From positions 1-38,118 of the forward strand of contig CACGNZ010000012.1 of the NCBI GenBank assembly GCA_902574475.1: a stretch of DNA of 38,118 nucleotides, given 5' to 3'. The notes below the pieces were generated by a model. That model had not been told where the DNA came from. It searched no databases and saw nothing but the letters and a program-made list of their open reading frames with translations. The position numbers and the translations under genes are program-made. Positions 1 to 8,966 of the stretch are shown here, in pieces. The stretch's first letter is position 1; each line of letters begins with the position of its first letter. The stretch comes from an uncultured Alphaproteobacteria bacterium. Lineage in GTDB: Bacteria; Pseudomonadota; Alphaproteobacteria; HIMB59; GCA-002718135.

Positions 1-668
1 CTTTCAATATTATAGAAGTCATTAATAATTTTTTTAAATTCAGATATGGAAAAATCTGGCCAAAGAGTTTCAGTAAAAAATAATTCGGTATAAGTAAGAT
101 TATACATTATAAAATTACTTAATCTTTTGTGACCACCTGTCCTTATTAATAAATCAGGGTCTTTTATATTTCCTAAATAAAATAATTCTTTAATATCATT
201 TTCATTATCAAAGTTAATTTTATATTCTCCTGAAGATACTTTTTGTAAAATATATTTGACTTCATTTTTAAATCCATAATTAAATGCAATATTCAAAATG
301 AGAGATTTATTGTTTGCAGAAATATCTTCTATTTTATCAAATATATCTTGTATTTTTTTTGGTAAATTTTCTTTAGAGCCAAATATGTTGATTTTAATAT
401 CTTTTTCTTCAATTAATTGATTTAATAAATTTGTAAAATTTTTATAAATAACTTCATAGATTACACTTACAGAGGCTCTATTAAAATTTTCTGAAGAAAG
501 TGCAAATAAAGTAATAGATGATACTTTAATATCTAAGGAATAATCAACTATTTCTTTTATTTTTTCGAAGCCCTTAGTGTAACCTGAGATAGCGTTTATG
601 TTATTTTTTTTTGACCATCTTTTATTACCATCTAAAATAAGAGCTATATGCTTTAAACTATTATTCAA
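1..668 (-). CDS. uppS: Isoprenyl transferase (undecaprenyl diphosphate synthase), 3' end cut by window edge
   Basis: Condenses isopentenyl diphosphate onto farnesyl diphosphate in cis to make the C55 lipid carrier for cell-wall and LPS assembly. The frame is open from a TTG at 668 to the window edge (222 codons). Visible motifs are HIALILDGN at residues 7-15, with the catalytic Asp at 13, then KRW, FALSSENF, and the C-terminal DPDLLIRTGGHKRLSNF and LWPDF blocks of the cis-prenyltransferase family. The last readable residues (FYNIE) match the start of the family's usual C-terminal ERRFG tail, so only some 10-20 residues are missing. No ATG lies before the first motif, and a stop lies a few codons upstream, so the TTG, two bases after the frr stop, is the likely start. 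It is the last visible gene of rpsB-tsf-pyrH-frr-uppS. The usual DGNGRW motif reads DGNKRW here. Confidence 0.93.
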   Translation of the reverse strand, partial: MNNSLKHIALILDGNKRWSKKNNINAISGYTKGFEKIKEIVDYSLDIKVSSITLFALSSENFNRASVSVIYEVIYKNFTNLLNQLIEEKDIKINIFGSKENLPKKIQDIFDKIEDISANNKSLILNIAFNYGFKNEVKYILQKVSSGEYKINFDNENDIKELFYLGNIKDPDLLIRTGGHKRLSNFIMYNLTYTELFFTETLWPDFSISEFKKIINDFYNIE

Positions 669-670
669 GT

Positions 671-1213
671 TTAAACTTTCATAATATCAATTTTTTTCGA
701 TTCAAAAATTTCTTCAATTCTCTTAATAAAATTATCTGTTACTTTCTGTATCTCATTTATATTTTTTTTAAGTTCATCCTCGGATAAATTAGAATCTTTT
801 TTTTCATTTTTACTTAGGTCAATGTATTCTCTTCTAATATTTCTAATTGCAACTTTAGAATTTTCTGCAAATTCAGATGCAATTTTTATAATATCTTTTC
901 TTCTTTCTTCACTTAATTTAGGAATTGGAAGTCTAATAAGTTGACCATCTATTTGTGGATTAATACCAAGATTTGATTCAGTAATTGCAATTTCAACAGA
1001 TTTAATGATAGTTTTATCCCATACTTGAATTGTTAATGTATTAGGGTCTGGAGTTGAAATATTACCTAATTGACTTATAGGTGATTTGGACCCATATGCA
1101 TCTACTAATATGTTGTCTAACATATTAGGATTTGCTCTTGAAGTTCTTAAAGAATTTAATTCTTTTTCAAAATGAATAATCGTTGAATTCATTTTATTTT
1201 CAAGAGATTCCAT
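671..1213 (-). CDS. frr: Ribosome recycling factor
   Basis: RRF splits the post-termination 70S ribosome together with EF-G. The protein has 180 residues (family about 185) and shows the expected pieces: an N-terminal helix, RTSRANP near residues 23-29, the beta domain with YGSKSPISQLGNIS and LTIQVWD, and the long C-terminal helices with LSEERRKDI and AIRNIRRE. The ATG at 1213 follows the pyrH stop by two bases, and the TAA is two bases before the uppS start, so it is almost certainly cotranscribed and translationally coupled. Nothing unusual in length or motifs. Confidence 0.96.
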   Translation of the reverse strand: MESLENKMNSTIIHFEKELNSLRTSRANPNMLDNILVDAYGSKSPISQLGNISTPDPNTLTIQVWDKTIIKSVEIAITESNLGINPQIDGQLIRLPIPKLSEERRKDIIKIASEFAENSKVAIRNIRREYIDLSKNEKKDSNLSEDELKKNINEIQKVTDNFIKRIEEIFESKKIDIMKV

Positions 1214-1215
1214 AA

Positions 1216-1917
1216 TTACCCTATTTTACTATATGATCCTTTGTTATTCAAAACATTAATTAATGAATTTTTATTAAATATATTTGTAATATAAATAGGT
1301 ATTTTTGTTTCTTTTGCTAAACTTATAGCAGTTAGATCCATCACTTTAAGATTTTTACTTATTACATTATCATAAGAAATTCTTTTAATAAGTTTTGCTT
1401 TTTTATTTTTAATTGGATCGCTGTCATAAATTCCATTAACTTTAGTTGCCTTAATAATAAATTTACAATCTAGTTCAGATGCTCTTAAAGTTGCAGCGGT
1501 ATCTGTTGAAAAAAAAGGGTTGCCAGTACCAGCAGCAAAAATAACAATTCTATTTTTTTCTAAATGCCTTATTGCCCTTCTTCTAATATATGACTCAGCA
1601 ATTTGAGACATAGAAATTGCAGATTGTACTCTAGTAGGGACATTAATTTTTTCTAAGCTACTTTGAAGAGATAAGGCATTCATCACAGTAGCAAGCATCC
1701 CCATATAATCTGATGTTGATCTATCAATACCGTCAGATGCACCTTTGATTCCACGAAAAATATTCCCCCCACCAATTATTAAACAAATTTGATATTTTTT
1801 TTTATGAACAATTTTTATTTCATTAGAAATTTTATTTATTGTTGCAACATCTATACCATATCCAGACTTGCCCATTAGAGATTCACCAGAAATTTTAAGC
1901 AATATTCTTTTTGTCAT
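1216..1917 (-). CDS. pyrH: UMP kinase
   Basis: Phosphorylates UMP to UDP in pyrimidine nucleotide synthesis; bacterial UMP kinases belong to the amino-acid-kinase family and are hexameric. Visible motifs in the 233-residue protein: KISGESLMG at residues 8-16 (phosphate binding), IGGGNIFRG near 48-56, [12 protein letters not shown] (UMP site), [15 protein letters not shown] (nucleotide binding) and a late MDLTAISLA helix. Length is normal (235-245). The ATG at 1917 begins one base after the tsf stop. The position between tsf and frr is the standard bacterial arrangement. Confidence 0.96.
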   Translation of the reverse strand: MTKRILLKISGESLMGKSGYGIDVATINKISNEIKIVHKKKYQICLIIGGGNIFRGIKGASDGIDRSTSDYMGMLATVMNALSLQSSLEKINVPTRVQSAISMSQIAESYIRRRAIRHLEKNRIVIFAAGTGNPFFSTDTAATLRASELDCKFIIKATKVNGIYDSDPIKNKKAKLIKRISYDNVISKNLKVMDLTAISLAKETKIPIYITNIFNKNSLINVLNNKGSYSKIG

Positions 1918-1918
1918 T

Positions 1919-2776
1919 TTAAAGACTAATTAAATCGAAAGATAAAATTTTATAATCATAATCCTTTGTGTATTCTGACAAAAGTGATTTTATTGTTTTT
2001 TCTTGATCTAGAATATATGTCTGATTTAGAAGCGTCACCTCAGAATAAAATTTTTTCATCTTGCCTTCTAAAATTTTTTCTACAATATTTTCTGGCTTAC
2101 CTGAACTTAAAATTAATTCTTTTTGAATATTTTGTTCTTTTGATATTATTTCATTATCTAAATCATCAATATCTAAGGATTCTGGCTTCATAGCTGCTAC
2201 ATGCATACATAAGTTTTTAGATAATTTTTCAATTTCATTGTTATAAGTTTTTGAAGAATATTTAATGGTTGAAATAATTTTACCAATATTATCTTTATAG
2301 CTATTATGTATGTAATATGAAAAATTAGAATTTTTATTATTCATTATTATTAAATCATTAAGAATTAAATTCTCTCCAATTTTAGCAATCATATTATTAA
2401 AATAGTTTTCTATTGTCTCGCCTTCATAAGATAGTTTTAAAAAAGCTTGTTTGTCTAAATTAATATTATTATTTTTTAGCGCTAACTCACCCAAACTATC
2501 TAAGAAATTTAAAAAAATATCACTTTTAGCTGCAAAATCAGTCTCGCTATTAACTTTAATTATAACTATTAAATCATTATTAGAGTATATTCCAACTGCA
2601 CCCTCATTTGCCTCTCTATCCATTTTTTTTGATGCTTTTGCCAAACCTTTTTTTCTTAAAGTTTCAATAGATTTTTCCATATCGTTATTATTCTCTTCAA
2701 GAGATTTTTTGCAATCTAGGAATCCTGCTCCAGTTTTTTCTCTAAGTTCTTTTATAAGAGTTGTAATTTGTGACAT
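1919..2776 (-). CDS. tsf: Elongation factor Ts
   Basis: Guanine nucleotide exchange factor for EF-Tu. The N-terminal UBA-like module contains [16 protein letters not shown] (residues 11-26) and the core has NSETDFAAK near residue 76, matching the TDFVA motif that disrupts the EF-Tu Mg site in the family. Total length is 285 residues (E. coli 283). The ATG directly abuts the rpsB stop with no spacer, indicating coupling with S2, as in most bacteria. Plus-strand open frames within this region are shadows of its A/T-rich codons. Confidence 0.96.
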   Translation of the reverse strand: MSQITTLIKELREKTGAGFLDCKKSLEENNNDMEKSIETLRKKGLAKASKKMDREANEGAVGIYSNNDLIVIIKVNSETDFAAKSDIFLNFLDSLGELALKNNNINLDKQAFLKLSYEGETIENYFNNMIAKIGENLILNDLIIMNNKNSNFSYYIHNSYKDNIGKIISTIKYSSKTYNNEIEKLSKNLCMHVAAMKPESLDIDDLDNEIISKEQNIQKELILSSGKPENIVEKILEGKMKKFYSEVTLLNQTYILDQEKTIKSLLSEYTKDYDYKILSFDLISL

Positions 2777-3544
2777 TTATTTTGACTCCTTATTTATATC
2801 ATCTTTAATATTTTCTTCTTTGGTATTGTTAACTTCTTCTTTTTGATTATCAGTATATTGAAGAGCATCCTTAATTGTTTCAAAAAAATATTTTTTATAT
2901 AAATTTATTGACCTTAAAGCATCATCATTACCAGGTATTATATAATCTATATTATCTGGATCAGAATTAGTATCAACAATTGCTACGATTGGAATTTGTA
3001 ATTTTATTGCTTCTCGAACAGCAATTTTATCTTTCAACACATCGAAAATTATAATTAAATCAGGTTTACCATTGAGATTACGAATACCGCCAATATTTAA
3101 TTCAAGTTTTTCTTTTTCTCTAGATATATCTAGTAGTTCTTTTTTCGATAAACTTTTTGATGTTTCATTATCAATTAGAAAAGATTCTATTTCCTCTAAT
3201 CTTTTTATTGAATTAGAAATAGTACTCCAATTAGTTAAAGTGCCACCTAGCCATCTTTTATTAACATAAAAATTATTGTTTAGAGATGCTAAATCTTTGA
3301 CAACATCCCCACATTGTTTTTTTGTTCCTACAAAAAGAATCTTTCCAGATTTTGATGCAGTTTCATGTATTTTTGTAAGTGCAGTATTTATTAAATCTAA
3401 TGTAATTCTTAGATCAAATATATGAATGTTATTTCTTACTCCATAAATATATTCTTTCATTTTGGGATTCCATCTTCTTACATTATGGCCAAAATGAACT
3501 CCTGATTCAAGCAATTCCTCTATTTTTACTTCTGGTAAATTCAT
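2777..3544 (-). CDS. rpsB: 30S ribosomal protein S2
   Basis: Small-subunit protein S2. The 255-residue product begins with [20 protein letters not shown] (near residues 10-29), the family signature, followed by [19 protein letters not shown] and PDLIIIFD, and ends with a Lys/Glu-rich tail. The ATG at 3544 is preceded by GGAG at 3553-3550 with five bases between, so the start is well supported. It is the first gene of the rpsB-tsf-pyrH-frr-uppS operon and has a 95-base leader carrying a promoter-like sequence and a hairpin (separate entries). S2 autoregulates its operon in gammaproteobacteria; here that is inference from the leader. Confidence 0.97.
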   Translation of the reverse strand: MNLPEVKIEELLESGVHFGHNVRRWNPKMKEYIYGVRNNIHIFDLRITLDLINTALTKIHETASKSGKILFVGTKKQCGDVVKDLASLNNNFYVNKRWLGGTLTNWSTISNSIKRLEEIESFLIDNETSKSLSKKELLDISREKEKLELNIGGIRNLNGKPDLIIIFDVLKDKIAVREAIKLQIPIVAIVDTNSDPDNIDYIIPGNDDALRSINLYKKYFFETIKDALQYTDNQKEEVNNTKEENIKDDINKESK

Positions 3545-3550
3545 AATAAC

Positions 3551-3595
3551 TCCGGTTCAACCTCCACAGAAAGAAAAACACCGGTTTTTTCTGTG
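3551..3595 (-). promoter_or_regulatory. rpsB leader hairpin with loop able to pair with the Shine-Dalgarno region
   Basis: A stem of about 12 base pairs (CACAG at 3565-3569 with CTGTG at 3591-3595, extended by an A/T-rich inner helix with a small bulge) lies in the rpsB 5' leader. In the minus-strand RNA the loop side carries CCGGT (3584-3580). A complementary ACCGG (3556-3552) covers the first two bases of the GGAG ribosome binding site (3553-3550), so a pseudoknot that hides it is possible. A second GGAGG sits at 3565-3561 at the hairpin foot. No T-run follows the hairpin, so it is not an ordinary dnaE terminator. Autoregulation by S2 is inferred, not shown. Confidence 0.45.
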
Positions 3596-3615
3596 TGCTA
3601 GATTTATTTGAAGAC

Positions 3616-3643
3616 CTAATATTATAATAAATTAAATTTTCAA
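3616..3643 (-). promoter_or_regulatory. Candidate promoter of the rpsB operon
   Basis: On the minus strand TTGAAA (3643-3638) is followed after 16 bases by TATTAG (3621-3616); an overlapping perfect TATAAT lies at 3626-3621, but only 11 bases from TTGAAA. Transcription would start near 3610, just upstream of the leader hairpin. The -35-like element overlaps the dnaE stop codon. Such sequences arise easily in A/T-rich DNA, so this is a moderate call supported mainly by the right place before a ribosomal protein operon. Confidence 0.4.
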
Positions 3644-6600
3644 GGAATTTCTAAAGAATAATCTAAGATATTTGACTGACTTAATTCATCAAGTTTTTTA
3701 AAAGATTTGATAGAATATTGGCTAAAATCAAAATTTACTAACTTTTGATCAACTGTAATAAAAAGTTCTATAATATTTTTAATATTATTTTGTTTTTTTT
3801 CAAAAACATTATCTTTTACTTTAGATATATTTTCAATATTTGAATAAATGTTAAATTTATAATGCTTTTGAGAAAAAAAAGTGTCGAGTAAATTTAAATC
3901 TCTTATAATATATCTGACATCAGTATTATTTTTCACAATATCTATATTGAAGATTAATAGATTGCCTTCTTTTAATATTGGTCTATATTTATATAAGTTT
4001 TCACTAAAAATTGTTAATTCAAACTGATAGTTTGTTTCTGACACAGTAATAAATGCATATTTTTTTCCGTCTTTATTTGACCTCTCTTTAATATCTAAAA
4101 TAGCTCCACAAACTTTAATAGATGTTAAATTATTATCCTCTTGGTAGTCTTTAAAATTACTAATATTTTCTAATTGAAAAAATTTTTTAGGATAATGATT
4201 TAATGGATGATCAGAAAAATAAAAACCTATGACTTCCAGCTCATTAGATAAAATTTCTGAATTTTTCCACTTTTCAAAATTTTGATTGAATAAATTTTTG
4301 TCATTAAAGGAAATTTCATTTTCTTCAAAAAGCAAATTTTGATTTATATTTTTATCACCACCATATAATTCTACAAGCTTTGGCACATTATGAAATAATT
4401 TTGATCTATTTGGTTCTATACTATCCAATGCTCCAGCTTGAATAAGTTTTTCAAGTTGTCTTTTGTTTATAACATCTTTGGAAACTCGATTCATAAAATC
4501 GATAACATTTTTAAATTTACCATTTCGCTTTCTCTCTTCTACCATACTTGAAATTGATTTTAATCCTACTCCTTTTATTGCTGAAAGACCAAATCTAATT
4601 GATTTTAAAGAGTCATTTATTTCAATTGAAAATAAAGCTTCTGAATAATTTATATCAGGTTTTGAAAAGATAATATTTAATCTTTCTATTTCTTGTTTAA
4701 GTAAAATAATTTTTTCTGTTCTATCAATTGAATAATTTAATGTTGCTGTAAGAAATTCATGTGGAAAGTTAGCTTTTAAATAAGCAGTTTGATATGATAT
4801 TAAAGCATATGCTGCTGCATGACTTTTATTAAATCCATATCCAGCAAACTTATCAACCAAATCAAAAATTATTGAAGCTTCTTTTTTATCAATATTATTT
4901 TGAACAGCACCTTCAATAAATCTTGATTTTTGCATATCCATTTCTTTTTGGATTTTTTTTCCCATTGCTCTTCTTAGTAAATCTGCTTCACCTAAAGTAT
5001 AATTTGATAAAACTTGTGCAATCTGCATTACTTGTTCTTGATAAACAATAATTCCATAAGTTTCTTTTAATACTTCTTCCAACATAGAATGAAGATATTT
5101 AATTTCTTCACGTCCGTGTTTTCTATTACAAAAAGAAGGAATATTATCCATTGGCCCAGGTCTAAACAAAGCAACTACAGCAATTATTTCTTCAAATCTA
5201 TCAGGTTGCAATTGGCGAAGGACGCTACCCATACCATTACTTTCTAGTTGGAATATTCCAACTGTTTCACCTTTACTTAACTGATCATAGGTTTTTGTAT
5301 CATTAAGCGGTATTTTATTTATTGAAAAATTTTTATTTTCTTTAACTATTAATTTTATGCAATCATCTATAATTGATAAGGTAGTTAAACCAAGAAAATC
5401 AAATTTAATTAAACCTGCCTCTTCAACATACTTCATTGAAAATTGTGTAGCATTTGTATTAGTATTTTGATCTTTGTATAAAGGAACTACTTTAGATAAC
5501 TTTTCATGACCAATTACAACTCCAGCAGCATGGGTTGAAGCGTGTCTGTGAGTTCCTTCAATTTTTAGACTTACATCAATAATATTTGAAATTCTTTCAT
5601 CACTGCTTATCCTTTCTTGCAAACTTCTTTCAGATTTAATAGACTCACTTAAACTAAGTGGATTTGATGGATTAAAAGGTATTAGTTTAGCAAAAGAATC
5701 TACCTCTCCATACGGAACTTCCAAAACTCTACCAATATCTCTTACTGCAGCTCTTGATGCTAGGGTACCAAATGTAATTATATGAGCCACACATTCACTT
5801 CCATATTTATTATTTACGTATGCAATCACTTCATCTCTTCTAGTTTGACAAAAATCTATGTCAAAATCTGGCATTGACACTCTTTCTGGGTTGAGAAATC
5901 GTTCAAATAGTAAATCATACTCCAATGGATCTAAATCAGTTATTCCTAAACACCAAGCTACTAAACTGCCGGCACCTGATCCTCTTCCAGGGCCAACAGG
6001 AATGAATTGCTCTTTAGCCCAATTAACAAAATCTGCTACTATTAAAAAGTATCCTGCAAAACCCATTCTAATTATTATTTCATTTTCATATTTCAATCTA
6101 TCGCTATAAATTTTTATATTCTCAATGTTCTTTTCTTTTATTTTTTTTTCAAGTCCCAGTTCTGAGGATTTTAATAAAAAATTTTCTGCTGATAAATTTA
6201 AATCATTTTTAAATTCAGGTAATTGTGGTTTTGTTGATTCAGGAAAATAATTACAAGATAGAGAAACATTTAGATTATTTTTTATTATTTCAGGAATATC
6301 TTCAAAATTTGAATACATTTCATCATTTGATTTAAAATAAATATTTTCATTTGAAGTATTTCTTTGAGAATTATTAATTGTAGATTTTTGAGCAATACAT
6401 AGTAGTGCATCATGAGCTGAATAATCATCTTTATTAGCATACTTTATATTATTTGAACCAATAAGGGGTATGTCAAATTCTTTTGATAAATTAATAAATT
6501 CTTTTTCAAAAATATCGATATTTTGATCATTTATTCTTTGAATTTCAAAAAGAAAATTTTGCCTAAAAACTTTTTTAAAATTATCTATTAATTTAATGAT

Positions 6601-7041
6601 ATCTTTTTTTTTATTTTCTTTGTTTAATAAAAGTAAAGGATTAAATTCACCACCTATATAACAGAATAAACCTTCAGAAAATTTCTCTAATTGTGAAAAG
6701 TATATACCAACATTATTTCCTTCATTAAGATGAGAGAGTGAGCTTAATTCTAATAGATTTCTATAGCCATTTTCATTTTTGACTAAAAATGTAACTTGGG
6801 AAATTTGATTATTTACAATAATATCTAATAAATTTATTGAAGTTCCAATTATAGGTTGAATATTATTTTTTATACATTCTTTGGAAAATTCAAATACTCC
6901 AAACATATTATTATTATCTGTAATGGCGATTGCAGGCATGTCATTTTTTTTAGCAAGATCTACTAAATTGTTAATTTTTAAAGTACTTTCAGATAAAGAA
7001 TATGAAGATAAAGATCGTAAATGAATAAAAGGATTATTCAT
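3640..7041 (-). CDS. dnaE: DNA polymerase III alpha subunit (replicative polymerase)
   Basis: Catalytic subunit of the replicative DNA polymerase, 1133 residues (E. coli 1160). Order of parts: N-terminal PHP domain (FIHLRSLSSYS at residues 5-15), the C-family polymerase palm with GPGRGSGAGSLVAW near 350-363 and PDFDIDF at 391-397, then IKFDFLGL at 545-552, helix-hairpin-helix region, and a C-terminal OB fold near 960-1040. Spacing to the E. coli catalytic residues 401/403/555 identifies Asp394, Asp396 and Asp548 as the catalytic triad. The PHP start has no HxH or HxxxH metal motif, so this domain is probably inactive and proofreading must come from a separate epsilon subunit. The ATG overlaps the lolD stop by eight bases. 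Last gene of the proS-lolC-lolD-dnaE run. Confidence 0.97.
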   Translation of the reverse strand: MNNPFIHLRSLSSYSLSESTLKINNLVDLAKKNDMPAIAITDNNNMFGVFEFSKECIKNNIQPIIGTSINLLDIIVNNQISQVTFLVKNENGYRNLLELSSLSHLNEGNNVGIYFSQLEKFSEGLFCYIGGEFNPLLLLNKENKKKDIIKLIDNFKKVFRQNFLFEIQRINDQNIDIFEKEFINLSKEFDIPLIGSNNIKYANKDDYSAHDALLCIAQKSTINNSQRNTSNENIYFKSNDEMYSNFEDIPEIIKNNLNVSLSCNYFPESTKPQLPEFKNDLNLSAENFLLKSSELGLEKKIKEKNIENIKIYSDRLKYENEIIIRMGFAGYFLIVADFVNWAKEQFIPVGPGRGSGAGSLVAWCLGITDLDPLEYDLLFERFLNPERVSMPDFDIDFCQTRRDEVIAYVNNKYGSECVAHIITFGTLASRAAVRDIGRVLEVPYGEVDSFAKLIPFNPSNPLSLSESIKSERSLQERISSDERISNIIDVSLKIEGTHRHASTHAAGVVIGHEKLSKVVPLYKDQNTNTNATQFSMKYVEEAGLIKFDFLGLTTLSIIDDCIKLIVKENKNFSINKIPLNDTKTYDQLSKGETVGIFQLESNGMGSVLRQLQPDRFEEIIAVVALFRPGPMDNIPSFCNRKHGREEIKYLHSMLEEVLKETYGIIVYQEQVMQIAQVLSNYTLGEADLLRRAMGKKIQKEMDMQKSRFIEGAVQNNIDKKEASIIFDLVDKFAGYGFNKSHAAAYALISYQTAYLKANFPHEFLTATLNYSIDRTEKIILLKQEIERLNIIFSKPDINYSEALFSIEINDSLKSIRFGLSAIKGVGLKSISSMVEERKRNGKFKNVIDFMNRVSKDVINKRQLEKLIQAGALDSIEPNRSKLFHNVPKLVELYGGDKNINQNLLFEENEISFNDKNLFNQNFEKWKNSEILSNELEVIGFYFSDHPLNHYPKKFFQLENISNFKDYQEDNNLTSIKVCGAILDIKERSNKDGKKYAFITVSETNYQFELTIFSENLYKYRPILKEGNLLIFNIDIVKNNTDVRYIIRDLNLLDTFFSQKHYKFNIYSNIENISKVKDNVFEKKQNNIKNIIELFITVDQKLVNFDFSQYSIKSFKKLDELSQSNILDYSLEIP

Positions 7042-7723
7042 TTGTTAAATGTATTTTTTTATTTTTAAAATAATAAATTTCATCAGCTAATAAAGAATAA
7101 GTTTTGTTATGAGTAACATATACTAAAGTTTTTTTATTTTGTTCGATATAATTTATGAAAAATTTAAAAATGTTGTTAGCAGTATGTTCATCAAGATTTC
7201 CAGTCATCTCATCAGCTAAAATTAAATCTGGATTATTTACTAAAGATCTTGCTATAGCGACTCGTTGTTGCTCTCCACCTGATAATTTTAAAGGTTTATA
7301 ATTAATCCTAGCATCTAAACCAAATTCAAGAAGTAGTTTTTTAGAAATTTCGTAACTTTTATTTTCATTTTTATTTATTAATAATGGGAGCATAACATTC
7401 TCGATCACAGTGAGTTCAGGAATCAGATGAAAAAATTGATGAATAAAACCAATTGATAATCCTCTAATTTTATTCGTTTCATCTTTAGAGCATAAAGAAA
7501 TATCTTTATTCTTAAAATAAAAGTTTCCATCATATTCTGAATCAAGTAATCCAATAATATTAAGAAAAGTTGTTTTGCCTGAACCTGAAGGCCCAATAAT
7601 TGAAACTTTAGTGTTTTGCATTAATTTAAAATTTAGATTTTTAATTATCTCAATTTTTAAATTATTTTCATTAGAATAATGTTTACCTAAATTGGATATC
7701 TCTAATAAATATTTGTTATTCAC
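7034..7723 (-). CDS. lolD: Lipoprotein-releasing ABC transporter ATP-binding subunit LolD
   Basis: ATPase of the Lol system that extracts lipoproteins from the inner membrane for delivery to LolA. The 229-residue protein has Walker A GPSGSGKT (44-51), the ABC signature LSGGEQQR (147-154) and Walker B LILADE (167-172) followed by MTGNLDEHT (the usual proline of ADEPTGNLD is Met). The family's HQFFHLIPELTVIENV segment is also present. The start is a GTG that overlaps the lolC stop by eight bases (GTGAATAA), and its own stop overlaps dnaE by eight, so translation of all three is likely coupled. Confidence 0.93.
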   Translation of the reverse strand: MNNKYLLEISNLGKHYSNENNLKIEIIKNLNFKLMQNTKVSIIGPSGSGKTTFLNIIGLLDSEYDGNFYFKNKDISLCSKDETNKIRGLSIGFIHQFFHLIPELTVIENVMLPLLINKNENKSYEISKKLLLEFGLDARINYKPLKLSGGEQQRVAIARSLVNNPDLILADEMTGNLDEHTANNIFKFFINYIEQNKKTLVYVTHNKTYSLLADEIYYFKNKKIHLTNE

Positions 7724-8966
7724 TTCTTAAACTTTTAACAGGATCTATTCTAGCTGAACTTAAAGCTGGAAAAATAGTTGAGATAATTGATATAATTATT
7801 GCTACACAAAGTACATAAACAACCTCATTTATGCTAATTTTTGAAGGTAAAGATGATAGATAATACACTTCTTCAGAAAACAGTTTTGTTCCAAGTAAAT
7901 ATTCTAAAAAACTTTGAATTGATTTAATATTTATTGTGAAAAGTATTCCAATTATTAATCCTATTAAAGACCCAATCAAACCTATTGAGATTCCAATAGT
8001 AAAAAATATTTTTATAATACTTTTATTACTCATTCCAATAGTTTTTAAAATACCAATATCTTTATTTTTTTCTTTAACAAATATAATTAACCCTGAAATT
8101 ATATTTAATGATGCAACTAATATAATTAAAGAAAGAATAATAAACATAACATTCTTTTCTACCTTAAGTGCATTTATTAGAGTTTTGTTTTGATCCTTCC
8201 AAGATATTGAATAAAAATTTAATAAAAGATTAGATATTTCTAATTCTACTTTATTTTTAAATAGTTCGATTTCAGTAGGAGATGACGTAAAGAATTCAAT
8301 TTTGTTATATATATCTTCATTATATAAGAGTAATTTTCTAACAAGTTCTGAAGATAAAAAAATTAAATTGGAATCATATTCATATAAACCAAGATCAAAT
8401 ATACCAACTACTTCCAATGTTTTGAATCTTGGAATGTTACCTAATATTGTTTTATCAGTCTTTGGAATTGCAATTTTAACCTTGTCTCCCACATTTAAAT
8501 TCATTTCATTCGCTAAGGAATCTCCAATTAATATTTCACTTTTTGGATTTTGAATTAATGCCCCCCTTTTAATTGAATTAAACAAATAATGATTTTTATC
8601 ATATTCGTCATAGCCTTTGATCATAACACCTTTTGAGTTATTTGATTTTATAATTAATCCATTTGTTTCAATAGATTTGTAATGTTGGAAAAAAAAAGAA
8701 TTATCAATATTCAATATGAGTTCATCAGCTTGCTTATTTGTTATCTCATTATCAAAACTATAAATATTAAGGTGTGAATTAAGTCCGATTATTCTGTTAG
8801 TTAGATCAATTCTAAAACCATTCATAATAGACATTACTATAATAATTGCTGCTACTCCTAAACTAATACCTATTATTGAAAACCAAGCGAAAATAGATAC
8901 ATAGCCATCAGATTTCTTAGAGAATAAAAACCTAAAAATCAGTAATCGTTCTGATTTAGAAATCAT
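7716..8966 (-). CDS. lolC: Lipoprotein-releasing ABC transporter permease (LolC/LolE family)
   Basis: Inner-membrane permease of the lipoprotein-releasing system; 416 residues (family about 400-415). One membrane helix lies at about residues 24-46, followed by a large periplasmic domain (about 47-265), then three helices near 270-295, 315-345 and 378-402, the FtsX-like layout. The N-terminus (RFLFSKKSDGYVSIFAWFSIIGISLGVAAIIIVMSIMNG) is typical. Only one permease gene accompanies lolD, as in many alphaproteobacteria where a single LolC/E-type protein probably forms a homodimer. The ATG lies directly at the proS stop with no gap. Confidence 0.92.
   Translation of the reverse strand: MISKSERLLIFRFLFSKKSDGYVSIFAWFSIIGISLGVAAIIIVMSIMNGFRIDLTNRIIGLNSHLNIYSFDNEITNKQADELILNIDNSFFFQHYKSIETNGLIIKSNNSKGVMIKGYDEYDKNHYLFNSIKRGALIQNPKSEILIGDSLANEMNLNVGDKVKIAIPKTDKTILGNIPRFKTLEVVGIFDLGLYEYDSNLIFLSSELVRKLLLYNEDIYNKIEFFTSSPTEIELFKNKVELEISNLLLNFYSISWKDQNKTLINALKVEKNVMFIILSLIILVASLNIISGLIIFVKEKNKDIGILKTIGMSNKSIIKIFFTIGISIGLIGSLIGLIIGILFTINIKSIQSFLEYLLGTKLFSEEVYYLSSLPSKISINEVVYVLCVAIIISIISTIFPALSSARIDPVKSLRSE

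Noticed and set aside
2451-2846. Plus-strand open frame of 131 codons, rich in Ser/Leu/Phe
   Set aside because: Shadow of tsf and the end of rpsB on the opposite strand; no family resemblance and no ribosome binding site.
3565-3595. Hairpin between dnaE and rpsB as an intrinsic terminator of dnaE
   Set aside because: No T-run follows it in the minus direction, and it directly precedes the rpsB ribosome binding site, which fits a leader element better.
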